This document shows, piece by piece, positions 20,530 through 30,581 of a DNA stretch of 64,000 nucleotides (its first letter is position 1; each line of letters starts with the position of its first letter). Below the pieces are notes generated by a model. It worked only from the letters and a program-made list of their open reading frames with translations, searched no databases and was not told where the DNA came from. Position numbers and translations under genes: made by a program. This stretch comes from an uncultured Spirochaetota bacterium (lineage in GTDB: Bacteria; Spirochaetota; Brachyspiria; Brachyspirales; Brachyspiraceae), in the NCBI GenBank assembly GCA_944390575.1, contig CALXQJ010000003.1:1-64000 (forward strand), written 5' to 3'.

Positions 20530-21651
20530 TTATTCTTTAATAGGAACTAAATAAGTAAAGTCAAACTTTAATGTTTGATCATATCTAATACCTACTTTAT
20601 GTTCTTCAGTTAAAAATACTCCATTAACAAAACCAATACCAAGAACTATACCATTACCAAAATCCCAATCCTTAGTAATATTAAGACCAAAATAAAAAGG
20701 AACTCTATAAAAAGGATCTCCCTCAACACTAATAAACTGATGATTTTTATCTATATACCATCCAGACACCCAAATGATAGGCTCTATCATAAACCAATTA
20801 ACTACAGGTATATTTCCTCTCAAAAATAAGCCATGTCCAAACTTAGTTATATTATTGTCTCTATCAGTTATATTATAAGAAGCCATATATAAAATAGACA
20901 CCCACTCACTATTAATACCAATACTACCAACATAGTTTTCAGTAATAGCAGGAGTACCTTCTACAAATGCATATTCATGTCCACCATTATGCCAATAATG
21001 TAATCCAAGATAAGGAGTCCAAACTTCTATAAAGTCTAAAGCATAAATTAAACCACTATCAAATCTCTCTCTATGATTTTTATCATGTAAAAGTTGCCAA
21101 TTCATATAAATCTCACCACGACCACCCTTAAACCACTCAAAAGACATTCCATACTCATAAAAACCATGAGTAAAAGACTCATTATATTTATACTTTTCAG
21201 GACCTTTTGCTATTAAAGTATTATCTGGAGTAGAGCGTATAACAGGAGTCATATCTAATAATCTATCTCTAATAGGTTCAGGTAAATTATGACCGCCTTT
21301 CATAGTTCCTATTCTCAAAGCTACATTCTCATTAGATATAGTAGTAGTTACAATAGGAAATACTCTTATACCATCAGGAAATTCAAATGTAAATGGAAAA
21401 AATACTGATAAACCAACTTCAAGCTTTATAAAGTTATTAAAGTTAATATCAAAAACGCCTTCTGTAAAATTCTCAAAATATGTTAAAGTAGTGCGAGTAT
21501 GCTCCCACTGAGTATTTTCACCATTATAAGCATATGCACTATTAAATAACTTAAAATCTACTTTTATATTATTATCATTAGAAAATGTTTGCGAATAAAG
21601 TATAGTGCTTATCAAAAACACAAATACCAAATATTTAATTTTATAAAACAT
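20530..21651 (-). CDS. Exported beta-rich protein, predicted outer-membrane barrel
   Basis: No family recognised. The 373-residue product has a signal peptide (MFYKIKYLVFVFLISTILYS, cleavage likely after about residue 20) and then alternating hydrophobic/aromatic strands with glycine turns, and it ends in aromatic-containing strands (LKFDFTYLVPIKE). That pattern suits an outer-membrane beta-barrel or surface protein. There are no cysteines of note. It sits between thyA (65 bases upstream) and folA (17 bases downstream), and is probably cotranscribed with folA. A substrate pore role is speculation. Confidence 0.65.
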   Translation of the reverse strand: MFYKIKYLVFVFLISTILYSQTFSNDNNIKVDFKLFNSAYAYNGENTQWEHTRTTLTYFENFTEGVFDINFNNFIKLEVGLSVFFPFTFEFPDGIRVFPIVTTTISNENVALRIGTMKGGHNLPEPIRDRLLDMTPVIRSTPDNTLIAKGPEKYKYNESFTHGFYEYGMSFEWFKGGRGEIYMNWQLLHDKNHRERFDSGLIYALDFIEVWTPYLGLHYWHNGGHEYAFVEGTPAITENYVGSIGINSEWVSILYMASYNITDRDNNITKFGHGLFLRGNIPVVNWFMIEPIIWVSGWYIDKNHQFISVEGDPFYRVPFYFGLNITKDWDFGNGIVLGIGFVNGVFLTEEHKVGIRYDQTLKFDFTYLVPIKE

Positions 21652-21716
21652 AATGGTCTCTCTTTTTATATATAAAAGACTATTATATAATTATTTACAA
21701 AAAAAGTAAAATAATA

Positions 21717-22517
21717 TTACACAGCAACATCAGCCTTAATAGTAGGATGACAATTATAATTCTCTATAACAAAATCTTCATAAGTATGACTAAATATATT
21801 CTTAGCATCTCTTATATATATTTTATGCTCTTGAGGATAAGGTTCTCTTGAAAGTTGAAACTTTACTTGCTCTATATGATTATTATATATATGAGCATCT
21901 CCAAAAGTCATAATAAGTTCAGAAGCTTTAAGTCCACTATGCATAGCTAAAAGTTTTGTAAGTATAGCATAAGAAGATATATTAAAAGGAACACCCAAAA
22001 ATAAATCAGCAGAACGTTGATATAAATGTGCAATTATACCTCCATCCTTATTTACAGAAAATTGACACATCATATGACAAGGTGGTAAAGCCATTTTCTC
22101 TATTTCACCAACATTCCAAGCATTTAATATTATTCTTCTACTTGTAGGATTATTTCTCAAAGTATTAACTATATTTGAAATTTGATCAACACTGTTACCA
22201 TCAGAAGTCTCCCAATTTCTCCACTGCTTACCATAAACAGGACCAAGCTCTCCCATTTCATCTGCCCACTCATCCCATATATGAACATTATTTTCTAATA
22301 AATATTTAATATTAGTAGAACCCTGTAAAAACCAAAGTAATTCTATAATAACACCTTTTAAAAATACTTTTTTAGTTGTTATAATAGGAATAGAATCTTC
22401 TTCAAACTTAAATCTTAATTGAGGTCCAAATATTCTTCTGGTACCAACACCTGTTCTGTCTAAAGTCTCTTCACCTTCTAATAAAACTTTTTTTAATAAG
22501 TCTAAATAATTTTGCAT
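21717..22517 (-). CDS. thyA: Thymidylate synthase
   Basis: Methylates dUMP to dTMP using methylenetetrahydrofolate, producing dihydrofolate for FolA. The 266 residues match the ThyA length. LDRTGVGTRRIFG (19-31) is the phosphate-binding start, PPCHMMCQFSV holds the nucleophile Cys147, and QRSADLFLGVPFNISSYA (about 167-184) binds dUMP and folate. It ends with the typical C-terminal IKADVAV. It is downstream of pepT (72 bases). Confidence 0.97.
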   Translation of the reverse strand: MQNYLDLLKKVLLEGEETLDRTGVGTRRIFGPQLRFKFEEDSIPIITTKKVFLKGVIIELLWFLQGSTNIKYLLENNVHIWDEWADEMGELGPVYGKQWRNWETSDGNSVDQISNIVNTLRNNPTSRRIILNAWNVGEIEKMALPPCHMMCQFSVNKDGGIIAHLYQRSADLFLGVPFNISSYAILTKLLAMHSGLKASELIMTFGDAHIYNNHIEQVKFQLSREPYPQEHKIYIRDAKNIFSHTYEDFVIENYNCHPTIKADVAV

Positions 22518-22589
22518 ATCTATATAAACCTGTATAAAATTAGTTTGTGATTATAACATAAAATTAATAATATAGATATATTAAAAATA

Positions 22590-23837
22590 CTATTTTACTT
22601 TATTAGCAATAAGTTTTATAATCTCTAAAGTTGTAAGTAAACTCTTTTGAAAAGATTCTACTGGTAAAAACTCATAAATAGAATGAAAATTATGAGCACC
22701 TGTAAAATAATTAGGAGTAAGAAGCCCTTTCACAGATAAAGCAGAACCATCAGTACCACCTCTCATAGAAATGGTCTTAGCCTCTATATCTAAATTTTTC
22801 ATAGCCTCATAAATAACATCTATAGGAAACTTATCATCCTTAATAGAATCAGCAATATTTCCATAAACATCTTCAATATTTAATTCTATCTTTGCACGAG
22901 GTTCTTTTTTTCTATACTTTTCAATAACTTCTTTTATTTTTAATTTTTTATTTTCAAATAATTGCTTATTATGATCTCTAATATTTAATGTAAGTGTAGC
23001 TGTTTTTTGATTACCACTTATTCCTTGCACCCAAATATATCCTTCTTTATTTTCAGTGTTCTCAGGAGTATCTTTTCTATCAAACTCATTTGCAATATCT
23101 ATAGCAATAAGTATAGGATTCACTAATACTCCCTTAGCACTCATAGGATGAGCTGTAACACCTTCTATATTTATATAAGCCATACCAGCATTAAATGTCT
23201 CATAACAAACTTCACCAAGCTCACAGCAATCTATAGTATATGCAAAATCAGGATTAAAAACATTTAAATCCAATTGCTTAGCACCTCTAAGACCAATCTC
23301 TTCATCAGGAACAAAAGCAATATGAATATCACCATGATCTAAATTATTATCTATAATAACTTTTAATGTACTCATAATAGTAGCTATAGCAGCCTTATTA
23401 TCAGCGCCAAGTACACTACAACCATCAGAAAATATAATATCCTGATTTATATAATTCTTTATTTCTGGATGTTCTTCTACTTTCAAAAATATATTTTTTT
23501 CTTTATTCAAACAAATATCAGAACCATCAAATTTTACAATATGAGGTTTTATATCAGCACTAAGTCCAACATCAACAGTATCCAAATGTGCAACAAAACC
23601 TATTGAATGAACATTATCTTTATTTTTTGGTAATAATGCTGTAACTATTGAATTGTCATTTAATACAATATTTTTAAGTCCTAAAGCTTCTAAATCCTTA
23701 GCAAGTACCTTAGCAAGCTCCATCTGACCTAAAGTACTAGGCAAAATTTTAGAAGAAGCATTACTTTGACTTGATATAGCAATATACTTAAAAAAACTAT
23801 CTATTTGAAATTTTTTAATATCATCACTTAAAATCAT
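22590..23837 (-). CDS. pepT: Peptidase T (tripeptide aminopeptidase)
   Basis: M20B metallopeptidase that removes the N-terminal residue from tripeptides in the cytoplasm. The 415 residues show the zinc ligands in AHLDTVDVG (about 83-91), SVLGADNKAA, and the PDEEIGLRGA catalytic glutamate pair, with IDCCELGEVCYETFNA following as in PepT. It is directly downstream of the AbgT transporter (23 bases), suggesting uptake and cleavage of a small amide or peptide. The ATG is preceded by a TTAGGAGT-like ribosome site. Confidence 0.93.
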   Translation of the reverse strand: MILSDDIKKFQIDSFFKYIAISSQSNASSKILPSTLGQMELAKVLAKDLEALGLKNIVLNDNSIVTALLPKNKDNVHSIGFVAHLDTVDVGLSADIKPHIVKFDGSDICLNKEKNIFLKVEEHPEIKNYINQDIIFSDGCSVLGADNKAAIATIMSTLKVIIDNNLDHGDIHIAFVPDEEIGLRGAKQLDLNVFNPDFAYTIDCCELGEVCYETFNAGMAYINIEGVTAHPMSAKGVLVNPILIAIDIANEFDRKDTPENTENKEGYIWVQGISGNQKTATLTLNIRDHNKQLFENKKLKIKEVIEKYRKKEPRAKIELNIEDVYGNIADSIKDDKFPIDVIYEAMKNLDIEAKTISMRGGTDGSALSVKGLLTPNYFTGAHNFHSIYEFLPVESFQKSLLTTLEIIKLIANKVK

Positions 23838-23860
23838 AATTAATAAAACTCCTAAAATAT

Positions 23861-25426
23861 TTATTGTATAGGTGGATATACATAACCACTATTAAAACCC
23901 AAAGGTATATTCAAAGCCCAAAATAAATATAACATTATCATAAGAGCAATTAAAAGCCCTATACTATATGGAAGCATCATAGAAGATAATGTACCAACTC
24001 CTGTTTTTTTACAATATTTCTGACAGTATGAAATAATAAGAGGGTAAAAAGCAAATAATGGTGTTACTACATTTATAGCAGAATCACTTATTCTAAAAGC
24101 AGCTTGAGTCAATTCTGGTGAAATATTTACATACATAAGCATTGGAACAAAAATAGGAGCAAGTATAGCCCACTTTGAAGAAGCTGATGTAATAATTAAA
24201 TTTAATAAAGCTGTAAAAAATATTATACCAGCAATTGTAATTTGAGGGGGTAAAGCTAAAGATTTCAATAATTCAGCTCCAGATACAGCAAGAAGTGTTC
24301 CAACTTGAGATTTCCCAAACACATATAAAAACTGAGAACAGAAAAAAGCAAATAACATAAATGAAGCTAAATTCTTAATAGAACTAGACATAGCTAAACT
24401 AAACTCCTTAGTAGTTTTAAATTTATTAGTTAGCTTTCCATAAATAAATCCAGGTATAGTTAAGAATAAAAAAAGTAAAGGAACTATAGACTTCATTACA
24501 GGTGCATCTGGTGTTGTAAGTTTTCCTGAAGGGGATCTTAATAATGAATCTTTAGGAATTAAAAGAATAATTAATAATACTATCATAGATATTAATACAA
24601 TAGTAGAAATCATAAAAGCTCTATTCTCTTCTTTTGAAAGAGATGTAATATTTGTATCTTCTTTTTGACAGTCTTCATCTATAGGCATTGTTTTCCACAA
24701 AAAAGGTTCTACTATCTTATCTGTAACAAACCAACAAACTAAAATAACAGCAACTGTAGATGATACACTCAAAAAATAATTACATAATACATTAACACTA
24801 TAAGTAGGATCTATTAAGCGTGCAGCTCCCTCTGTAAACCCTTGCATAATAGGATCTATAGTAGCAGGAGTAAAACTAGCAGAAAAACCACCAGCAAGAC
24901 CGGCAAAAGAAGCTGCTATTCCTGCAAGAGGATGGCGACCTACAGCATAAAACATCATAGAAGCTATAGGCATTAAAATAACATAAGAAGAATCTGATGT
25001 TATATGACTCACTACAGAAATAAATATTATAGATGGTGCTATAGCATTCTTAGGAATAATATTTAAAAGTTTAATAAGAACTGTTCTAATATAACCACTT
25101 CCCTCAGCTACTCCAATTCCTATAGTAGCTACAATTGTAATTCCAAGTGGTGGAAAATTAATAAAGTTACTAACTATTTGTGTTAAAAATATTGTTAGTT
25201 CTTTTGGAGATAAAATATTTAATATTTTAATTTGTTCTTTTGTAGTTGGATGAATATAATCAAAATTAACAAATGATAATGCAAAAGATATAAATAACAT
25301 TATAAAAAATGCAAATAAAAATAGAATAGTAATATCTGGTAGCTTATTTCCAATTACTTCTATGGTATTTAAAAATTTTTCAAAAAATGATGATTTTTTT
25401 ATAGTAGTATTATTCTTATTATCCAA
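23861..25426 (-). CDS. AbgT family transporter
   Basis: A 521-residue transporter of the AbgT family, whose characterised members import p-aminobenzoyl-glutamate or export sulphonamides. About eleven helices are visible. SPSIIFISVV, SDSSYVILMPIA and GLAGGFSASFTPATIDP are family hallmarks in the first half; SSASSKWAILAPIFVPML is the second re-entrant motif. The start codon is TTG at 25426: GGAGG lies at 25433-25437, correctly spaced, and no ATG fits. With pepT 23 bases downstream and folA and thyA nearby, folate-fragment or peptide uptake is plausible but not proven. Confidence 0.9.
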   Translation of the reverse strand: MDNKNNTTIKKSSFFEKFLNTIEVIGNKLPDITILFLFAFFIMLFISFALSFVNFDYIHPTTKEQIKILNILSPKELTIFLTQIVSNFINFPPLGITIVATIGIGVAEGSGYIRTVLIKLLNIIPKNAIAPSIIFISVVSHITSDSSYVILMPIASMMFYAVGRHPLAGIAASFAGLAGGFSASFTPATIDPIMQGFTEGAARLIDPTYSVNVLCNYFLSVSSTVAVILVCWFVTDKIVEPFLWKTMPIDEDCQKEDTNITSLSKEENRAFMISTIVLISMIVLLIILLIPKDSLLRSPSGKLTTPDAPVMKSIVPLLFLFLTIPGFIYGKLTNKFKTTKEFSLAMSSSIKNLASFMLFAFFCSQFLYVFGKSQVGTLLAVSGAELLKSLALPPQITIAGIIFFTALLNLIITSASSKWAILAPIFVPMLMYVNISPELTQAAFRISDSAINVVTPLFAFYPLIISYCQKYCKKTGVGTLSSMMLPYSIGLLIALMIMLYLFWALNIPLGFNSGYVYPPIQ

Positions 25427-25455
25427 TTTTCACCTCCATAAATTAATAATAAGTA

Positions 25456-25483
25456 AGTATATACAAAAAAAGAAGAGTGTCAA
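25456..25483 (-). promoter_or_regulatory. Sigma-70 promoter of abgT-pepT
   Basis: On the minus strand TTGACA (25483-25478) and TATACT (25461-25456) are separated by 16 bases, about 30 bases before the TTG start of the AbgT gene. Confidence 0.75.
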
Positions 25484-25534
25484 TTTTATAAGAGAAAAAA
25501 GATAACTTTAATTTTACTTTATACAAAATAAAAC

Positions 25535-25563
25535 AGAGAAACCTTCACAAAAAAGATTTCCCT
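25535..25563 (-). terminator. Rho-independent terminator after rpoD
   Basis: On the minus strand AGGGAAATC and GGTTTCTCT form a 9-bp stem (two G-U pairs) with an 11-base loop, followed by GTTTTATTTTG. It lies 20 bases past the rpoD stop codon. Confidence 0.75.
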
Positions 25564-25582
25564 ATTTTTATATATTAATAAC

Positions 25583-27340
25583 TTAAAAATCTAAATAATC
25601 CTTAAGTTCTTTTTTCTTAGATGTAGCTCTTAAACGTCTTATAGCTTTAGCCTCAATTTGACGTATACGCTCTCTTGTAACCTTAAAAACATATCCCACT
25701 TCTTCTAAAGTATGACTATATCCATCATCAAGGCCAAAACGCATTCTTATAACTTTTTGTTCTCTCTCTGGAAGATTATTCAAAATAGAAGCTATTTGCT
25801 TTTGTAGTATTTTAAATGTAGTAATGTTTTGTGGACTTTCAAACTCTTTATCCTCTATAAGTTCTCCAAGTATAGTATCTTCTTCATCACCTATAGGAGC
25901 ATTTAAAGATACAGGATCTTTAGCTACATTACGAACACTCTTAACCCTACTTTCAGGCCAACTAAGAGCTTTTGCTATCTCTTGAATAGAAGGTTCACGA
26001 CCATACTGTTGCATATACTGTCTTAATACACGAGTAACCTTATTTATCTGCTCTATCATATGTACTGGTACTCTTATAGTTCTTGCTTGGTCACTTATAG
26101 AACGTGTAATAGCTTGACGTATCCACCAAGTTGCATAAGTAGAAAATTTATAACCCTTTTTATACTCAAACTTATCCACAGCCTTAATAAGTCCAATATT
26201 ACCCTCTTGTACAAGGTCAAAAAAGTGTAATCCTCTATTAACATATTTCTTAGCAATAGCTATAACAAGTCTTAAGTTTGCTTTTACAATATGATCTTTA
26301 GCTTGTGATATTTTTCTACGAGAAGAATCTATCTTACGTACCCACTCAACTAAAGTCTCTTTATCTACACGTACTTCATCATAAATATCTTCCATACGTA
26401 TTTGATATTTATTAAAACTATAAACAACAGCCTCAACAGCCTCTTTATTAGTCTCCATTATATCAACAAGTCGTATAAATATCTCTTCATTACCATTAGA
26501 TATTTCAGTATAAAATATTTCAAAGTCGGAAATACCCTTATTATATCTTTTTTCTAATTTCTCAAAATACTCTTCTATCTGATTAATTCTATGTAAGTAA
26601 AACTTTAACTTCTCTGCTATTCTGTCTATTTCCATTCTATTAAGTTTTACTTTTGTTAGAAGTTTATTAATACTTTGTTTTATTTCTGCCTGCTCTTCTT
26701 GTAAAGTTTTAATAGTTTTTTTAGTGGTAATCTTTTTTATTTTTTTATCTATCTCTAAATACTTTTCAGCTAAAGCAGTATACTCTTTCTCAAAGTTTTT
26801 ATATTTTCTTTCTAATTTTCTCTTTTCTTGAGTAGATACATTATATATACGAGGAGGCTCTAACACTTCGTGAATAGATACCTTACCAGTTTGTACATTT
26901 TTTAATGTAGTTAGAACTTCTGATACCACTAAATGAGTAGATAAAATAATATTTTCTATCTCTGATTCTCCAGACTCTATTTTCTTAGAAAACTCTACTT
27001 CATCATCATGAGTAAGAAGATTAACTTTTCCTATCTCTTTTAAATAAAGTCTAATAGGATCATCATTATTCCCAACCTTATCCTCAACTTGTATAAACTT
27101 AGTATCTTCTAATCTATTTTGCTCATTATGAATATTTTCAAATTCTCTCTTATCTTCTACAATAGCAATATTACGAGAGTTTAAAAGCTGAAATAAAATG
27201 TCCATAGTGTCAGAATCAACATTATCAACAGCACTATTAATCTCTTTAAAAGTAAGATACTTATTTGTATTTCCTCTCTCTAATAGCTTTTTAATCTTTT
27301 CATTTTTTATGAGTAAATCACACTCTTCTTCCATCATCAT
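25583..27340 (-). CDS. rpoD: Primary RNA polymerase sigma factor
   Basis: Housekeeping sigma-70 factor (585 aa) directing core polymerase to promoters of the TTGACA/TATAAT type seen throughout the window. An N-terminal region 1.1-like part (about 1-80) is followed by region 1.2 ([17 protein letters not shown]), a long coiled non-conserved insert, region 2 ([19 protein letters not shown], then [18 protein letters not shown] at 2.4), region 3 and region 4.2 ([20 protein letters not shown]). The start overlaps the dnaG stop by four bases (ATGA), so the pair is translationally coupled, as dnaG-rpoD is in many bacteria. Three ATG codons in a row begin the gene. Confidence 0.97.
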   Translation of the reverse strand: MMMEEECDLLIKNEKIKKLLERGNTNKYLTFKEINSAVDNVDSDTMDILFQLLNSRNIAIVEDKREFENIHNEQNRLEDTKFIQVEDKVGNNDDPIRLYLKEIGKVNLLTHDDEVEFSKKIESGESEIENIILSTHLVVSEVLTTLKNVQTGKVSIHEVLEPPRIYNVSTQEKRKLERKYKNFEKEYTALAEKYLEIDKKIKKITTKKTIKTLQEEQAEIKQSINKLLTKVKLNRMEIDRIAEKLKFYLHRINQIEEYFEKLEKRYNKGISDFEIFYTEISNGNEEIFIRLVDIMETNKEAVEAVVYSFNKYQIRMEDIYDEVRVDKETLVEWVRKIDSSRRKISQAKDHIVKANLRLVIAIAKKYVNRGLHFFDLVQEGNIGLIKAVDKFEYKKGYKFSTYATWWIRQAITRSISDQARTIRVPVHMIEQINKVTRVLRQYMQQYGREPSIQEIAKALSWPESRVKSVRNVAKDPVSLNAPIGDEEDTILGELIEDKEFESPQNITTFKILQKQIASILNNLPEREQKVIRMRFGLDDGYSHTLEEVGYVFKVTRERIRQIEAKAIRRLRATSKKKELKDYLDF

Positions 27341-29160
27341 ACTTCACTTCCTTGATGTAATTGTTCCTTAAGCTTATTTAATTTATGTATTTCTCTAGCC
27401 TTGGTACAAATAGATTCAAAGTTAATACTTTCTTCTTTAGAGTTGTTACTATTTAATATCTCTCTCTTAGTATAATCTATCTCGGCACTCTTTAACTTTA
27501 AAATAAGCTCCTCTAACTTTTCATTTACATTTTCTGAATATAGTTTCTCTTTACTTCTTATCTTATTAGCAATAGCATCATCTCCTAATATATTAAGAGC
27601 ATCATCTACACTAGCATCCTTATCAAGAGTAAGCAGTCTTATATAAAATTCTCTTGTGTTATCTTTCTTAAGTAAGTCTACACCTATACTCTTCTCTGCA
27701 ACTCTAATCAAAGAAGGATTCAAAGTAAGTAAATATATCAAACTATTTTCATAATATAATTTATTATCCTTTTTCTTAATTACCTTAGGTATATTATTAT
27801 TAACTTTTACTATATTTGTATTAAAATATTTCAAATAATCCTTTCTAAAAGCATCTTTGTCTATCATAAGCTTAGAAGATAAATAGTTTATAATCATTTC
27901 TTTTTCTGTTTCACTATTTAATACATCAAAATATTTATAAAATATTTGTACTATCTTTAACTTCTCTTCTATAGAAGTATCTTCTATACTTTTATTACCT
28001 ATATTACCTAAAGCAGATTTTATTATAAAATCATACCAAGTAAGTTTATTACTATATAAAATATCAAACCTATCTTTATTATAAAGAGTAAAATACTCAT
28101 CTAAATCTTTAGTTTCTGATATAGTAAGTATATGTAAATTTATACCATACTTAAGCATAAGAAGTATAGCCATCTTAGTAGCCTTAATACCAGCCTCATC
28201 ATTATCAAGTGCAAGTACAACATTACTAGTATACTTCTTTATTTCTTTAATATGATCCTCAGTAATAGCAGTACCAAGAGAACCAACTACATTTTTAATC
28301 CCAACTTTATGACAAGCAATGGTGTCCATATACCCTTCTACAAGTATAATCTCATCTTCTTTTAGTATATACTTTTTTGCTATATTAATACCATAAAGAG
28401 TAGATTTCTTTTTAAAAATTAAACTTTCTTTAGAGTTTAAATACTTAGGTTCACGTCCATCAATACTTCTACCACCAAAACCTATAACTTCTTCCCTATC
28501 ATTAATAATAGGAAACATAATTCTATTAATAAAAGTATCATAAAAATGATTTGGATTATTACGACTAACATTAGAAAGCCCCAAAGCATTAATACTTTTC
28601 ATAGATACTTTATTATTTTCTAAAACACTAATAAGTCCATTCCACATAGGAGGAGCATACCCTATCTTAAAATCTCTTACTATATCAAAAGGAATTTTTC
28701 TATTTTTTAAATAATCAGTAGCATCTTTATAAATATAATTTCCATTTTTATCTTTTAAAAGAAGAGTTTTACCATAATAATTAGAAGCTATTCTATTAAT
28801 CTTTCTACTCTCCAAATATATTTGCTCTTTTTGAGTATTCTTCTTAGAAAAAAAGTCAGAAGTATCAACTCCAAAACGACGCCCCAAGTATGATACAGCA
28901 TCTTTAAAGTCCATACCTTCTTTTTCTTTTAAATATGTTAATACATTACCCTTAGAACCACAAGTAAAACAGCGATATATACCCTTAGAGTCATCAACAG
29001 ACATAGAAGGATTAGTTTCCATACCATCTTTATGAAAAGGGCATTGTACTGTATAACTACTACCTCCTCTATGTATCACCTTATATTTTTCACGAAGTAA
29101 ATCAACAAGTGAAACCATAGATAAAAGTCTATTTAATTTCTCTATAAATATACTATTCAT
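27337..29160 (-). CDS. dnaG: DNA primase
   Basis: Synthesises RNA primers for replication. The 607-residue protein has the N-terminal zinc finger (CPFH ... CFTC, about residues 40-67). The central TOPRIM domain has [16 protein letters not shown] and [14 protein letters not shown] with its metal-binding acids, and [17 protein letters not shown] is the conserved polymerase motif before it. The C-terminal helicase-binding part is diverged, as usual. A good promoter precedes it and rpoD overlaps its end. Confidence 0.96.
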   Translation of the reverse strand: MNSIFIEKLNRLLSMVSLVDLLREKYKVIHRGGSSYTVQCPFHKDGMETNPSMSVDDSKGIYRCFTCGSKGNVLTYLKEKEGMDFKDAVSYLGRRFGVDTSDFFSKKNTQKEQIYLESRKINRIASNYYGKTLLLKDKNGNYIYKDATDYLKNRKIPFDIVRDFKIGYAPPMWNGLISVLENNKVSMKSINALGLSNVSRNNPNHFYDTFINRIMFPIINDREEVIGFGGRSIDGREPKYLNSKESLIFKKKSTLYGINIAKKYILKEDEIILVEGYMDTIACHKVGIKNVVGSLGTAITEDHIKEIKKYTSNVVLALDNDEAGIKATKMAILLMLKYGINLHILTISETKDLDEYFTLYNKDRFDILYSNKLTWYDFIIKSALGNIGNKSIEDTSIEEKLKIVQIFYKYFDVLNSETEKEMIINYLSSKLMIDKDAFRKDYLKYFNTNIVKVNNNIPKVIKKKDNKLYYENSLIYLLTLNPSLIRVAEKSIGVDLLKKDNTREFYIRLLTLDKDASVDDALNILGDDAIANKIRSKEKLYSENVNEKLEELILKLKSAEIDYTKREILNSNNSKEESINFESICTKAREIHKLNKLKEQLHQGSEV

Positions 29161-29192
29161 AAAAACTGTCTATTTTTCTCAAAATCAAAATA

Positions 29193-29220
29193 TATGATAA
29201 GAATTATTAAAAAAATGTCA
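29193..29220 (-). promoter_or_regulatory. Sigma-70 promoter of dnaG-rpoD
   Basis: On the minus strand TTGACA (29220-29215) and TATCAT (29198-29193) are separated by 16 bases; the expected start site is about 25 bases before the dnaG ATG. Confidence 0.72.
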
Positions 29221-29285
29221 AGTAATTGTTATCATAACTATAAGAAAAAAAAGAAATAAATATTATAAAAAATTTAATTTAATAG

Positions 29286-29313
29286 TTGACATTTTCATTA
29301 TTGTTGTTATAAT
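29286..29313 (+). promoter_or_regulatory. Consensus promoter of tRNA-Asn
   Basis: TTGACA (29286-29291) and TATAAT (29308-29313) are both perfect, with a 16-base spacer, 30 bases before the mature tRNA. It is the best promoter in the window, as expected for a stable RNA. Confidence 0.88.
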
Positions 29314-29342
29314 AACTAAACATTAATTGAAAAATTAATTAT

Positions 29343-29415
29343 TCCGAGATAGCTCAGTCGGTAGAGCAGGTGACTGTTAATCACCGGGTCGCAGGTTCGA
29401 GCCCTGTTCTCGGAG
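29343..29415 (+). tRNA. tRNA-Asn (anticodon GTT)
   Basis: Complete cloverleaf of 73 bases. The acceptor stem pairs TCCGAGA (29343-29349) with TCTCGGA (29408-29414), with discriminator G at 29415. The anticodon stem GGTGA/TCACC (29369-29373 with 29381-29385) encloses loop CTGTTAA with anticodon GTT at 29376-29378. The T arm GCAGG/CCTGT encloses TTCGAGC. The 3' CCA is not encoded (CATG follows the discriminator region), so it must be added by nucleotidyltransferase. A single-gene unit with its own promoter and terminator. Confidence 0.98.
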
Positions 29416-29431
29416 CATGTACAAAATAAAA

Positions 29432-29462
29432 AGCTAGTCGTTTTATAGACTGGCTTTTTTTT
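29432..29462 (+). terminator. Terminator after tRNA-Asn
   Basis: AGCTAGTC (29432-29439) pairs with GACTGGCT (29448-29455, one G-U) around an 8-base loop and is followed by seven T residues. Confidence 0.88.
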
Positions 29463-29489
29463 ATTTATAAAAAATAAAGTTAAAATAAA

Positions 29490-29524
29490 AAAACTACTAT
29501 AAATACAAAATTAATAGTAGTTTT
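29490..29524 (-). terminator. Terminator after the hisS-mltG operon (possibly bidirectional)
   Basis: An 11-bp stem AAAACTACTAT/ATAGTAGTTTT encloses a 13-base loop. The minus-strand reading ends in TTTTTTTATTTT, suiting termination after mltG, whose stop codon lies about 24 bases before it. The plus-strand reading also has T residues. Confidence 0.75.
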
Positions 29525-29547
29525 TTATATAAAGCTTTTATCTCTAT

Positions 29548-30561
29548 CTATTTCTTTAATATATACTTATTGATATTATCAACATGCTCTTCATAAGTAA
29601 CAGAAAAAGCATGCTTACCAGTACCATCTGCAACAAAGAAAATATAATCAGTCTTAGCAGGATCAATAGCAGCATTAATAGCCCTTTCCCCACTAGAACA
29701 AATAGGTCCAGGTGGAAGTCCTATATTTTTATAAGTATTATATGGATGTTCTCTTCTTAAATCATCATATCTTAAATTTGGTCTACCCAATGCCTTACCT
29801 GCAAGTAATGTCATAGAATATATAGTAGTAGGATCTGCCTCAAGTCTTTTATTAATCTTTAATCTATTATAATATACAGAAGCTATAATCTTAGGATCAT
29901 CTAAAGGTCCCATTTCCTTTTCAACAATAGAAGCCATAGTTAATAATTGATGAGTTGTAATACCAAGTTTCTTAGCTTTATTATCTAATTCTTCTCTTGG
30001 AAATTTTTTAAATAAAGAATCTATCATTAAAGTAAGTAAAACCTTAGCAGGATTTCCCTTAACTATATAATAAGTAGAAGGAAAAATATATCCCTCAACA
30101 CTCTTAGCAGGTATTTTATACTTATCTAAAAACTCCTTACTATAGCATAATTCTAAAAACTCATCTCTTTTTACAAACCCTTCAGCATCAAGATAATCAG
30201 CAATTTCATATATATTACGTCCCTCAGGAATAACAATCTTACTAAGTGCCTGCTTACCACTATTGATATATTTAAGTATATCAATCATATTCATATCTCT
30301 ATTAAGTTCATAATAACCACTTAAAAGCTTTTTATCATAACTTAAATACTTAGCAACAATAGCAAAAACTCTATAATTTCTAATAAGCCCCTGCAACTCT
30401 AATTTTTTTCCAATAGAATAAGCACCCTCACCCTGTTTGATTTCAAAGTATACTTTCCCCTTTTCTTTACTTGCAGGTGAAATCATATATCCTAAAAAAG
30501 AACCAACTATAATAACTCCTACAATAGCAAAAATAGAAAATAATATCAAAACTTTTTTCAT
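29548..30561 (-). CDS. mltG: Endolytic murein transglycosylase MltG
   Basis: Inner-membrane lytic transglycosylase that cleaves nascent glycan strands and so sets peptidoglycan chain length. The start is placed at the ATG at 30561 (MKKVLILFSIFA), with GAGGA about 11 bases upstream; an in-frame TTG at 30579 overlaps that site. One N-terminal helix (about 3-25) precedes a LysM-like part (EIKQGEGAYSIGKKLELQG) and the YceG domain: PEGRNIYEIADYL, GYIFPSTYYI, the catalytic MASIVEKEMG with its glutamate, and YYNRLKINKRLEADPTTIYS. It follows hisS by 20 bases. Confidence 0.93.
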   Translation of the reverse strand: MKKVLILFSIFAIVGVIIVGSFLGYMISPASKEKGKVYFEIKQGEGAYSIGKKLELQGLIRNYRVFAIVAKYLSYDKKLLSGYYELNRDMNMIDILKYINSGKQALSKIVIPEGRNIYEIADYLDAEGFVKRDEFLELCYSKEFLDKYKIPAKSVEGYIFPSTYYIVKGNPAKVLLTLMIDSLFKKFPREELDNKAKKLGITTHQLLTMASIVEKEMGPLDDPKIIASVYYNRLKINKRLEADPTTIYSMTLLAGKALGRPNLRYDDLRREHPYNTYKNIGLPPGPICSSGERAINAAIDPAKTDYIFFVADGTGKHAFSVTYEEHVDNINKYILKK

Positions 30562-30581
30562 AAAAAACAAAATCCTCAAAA

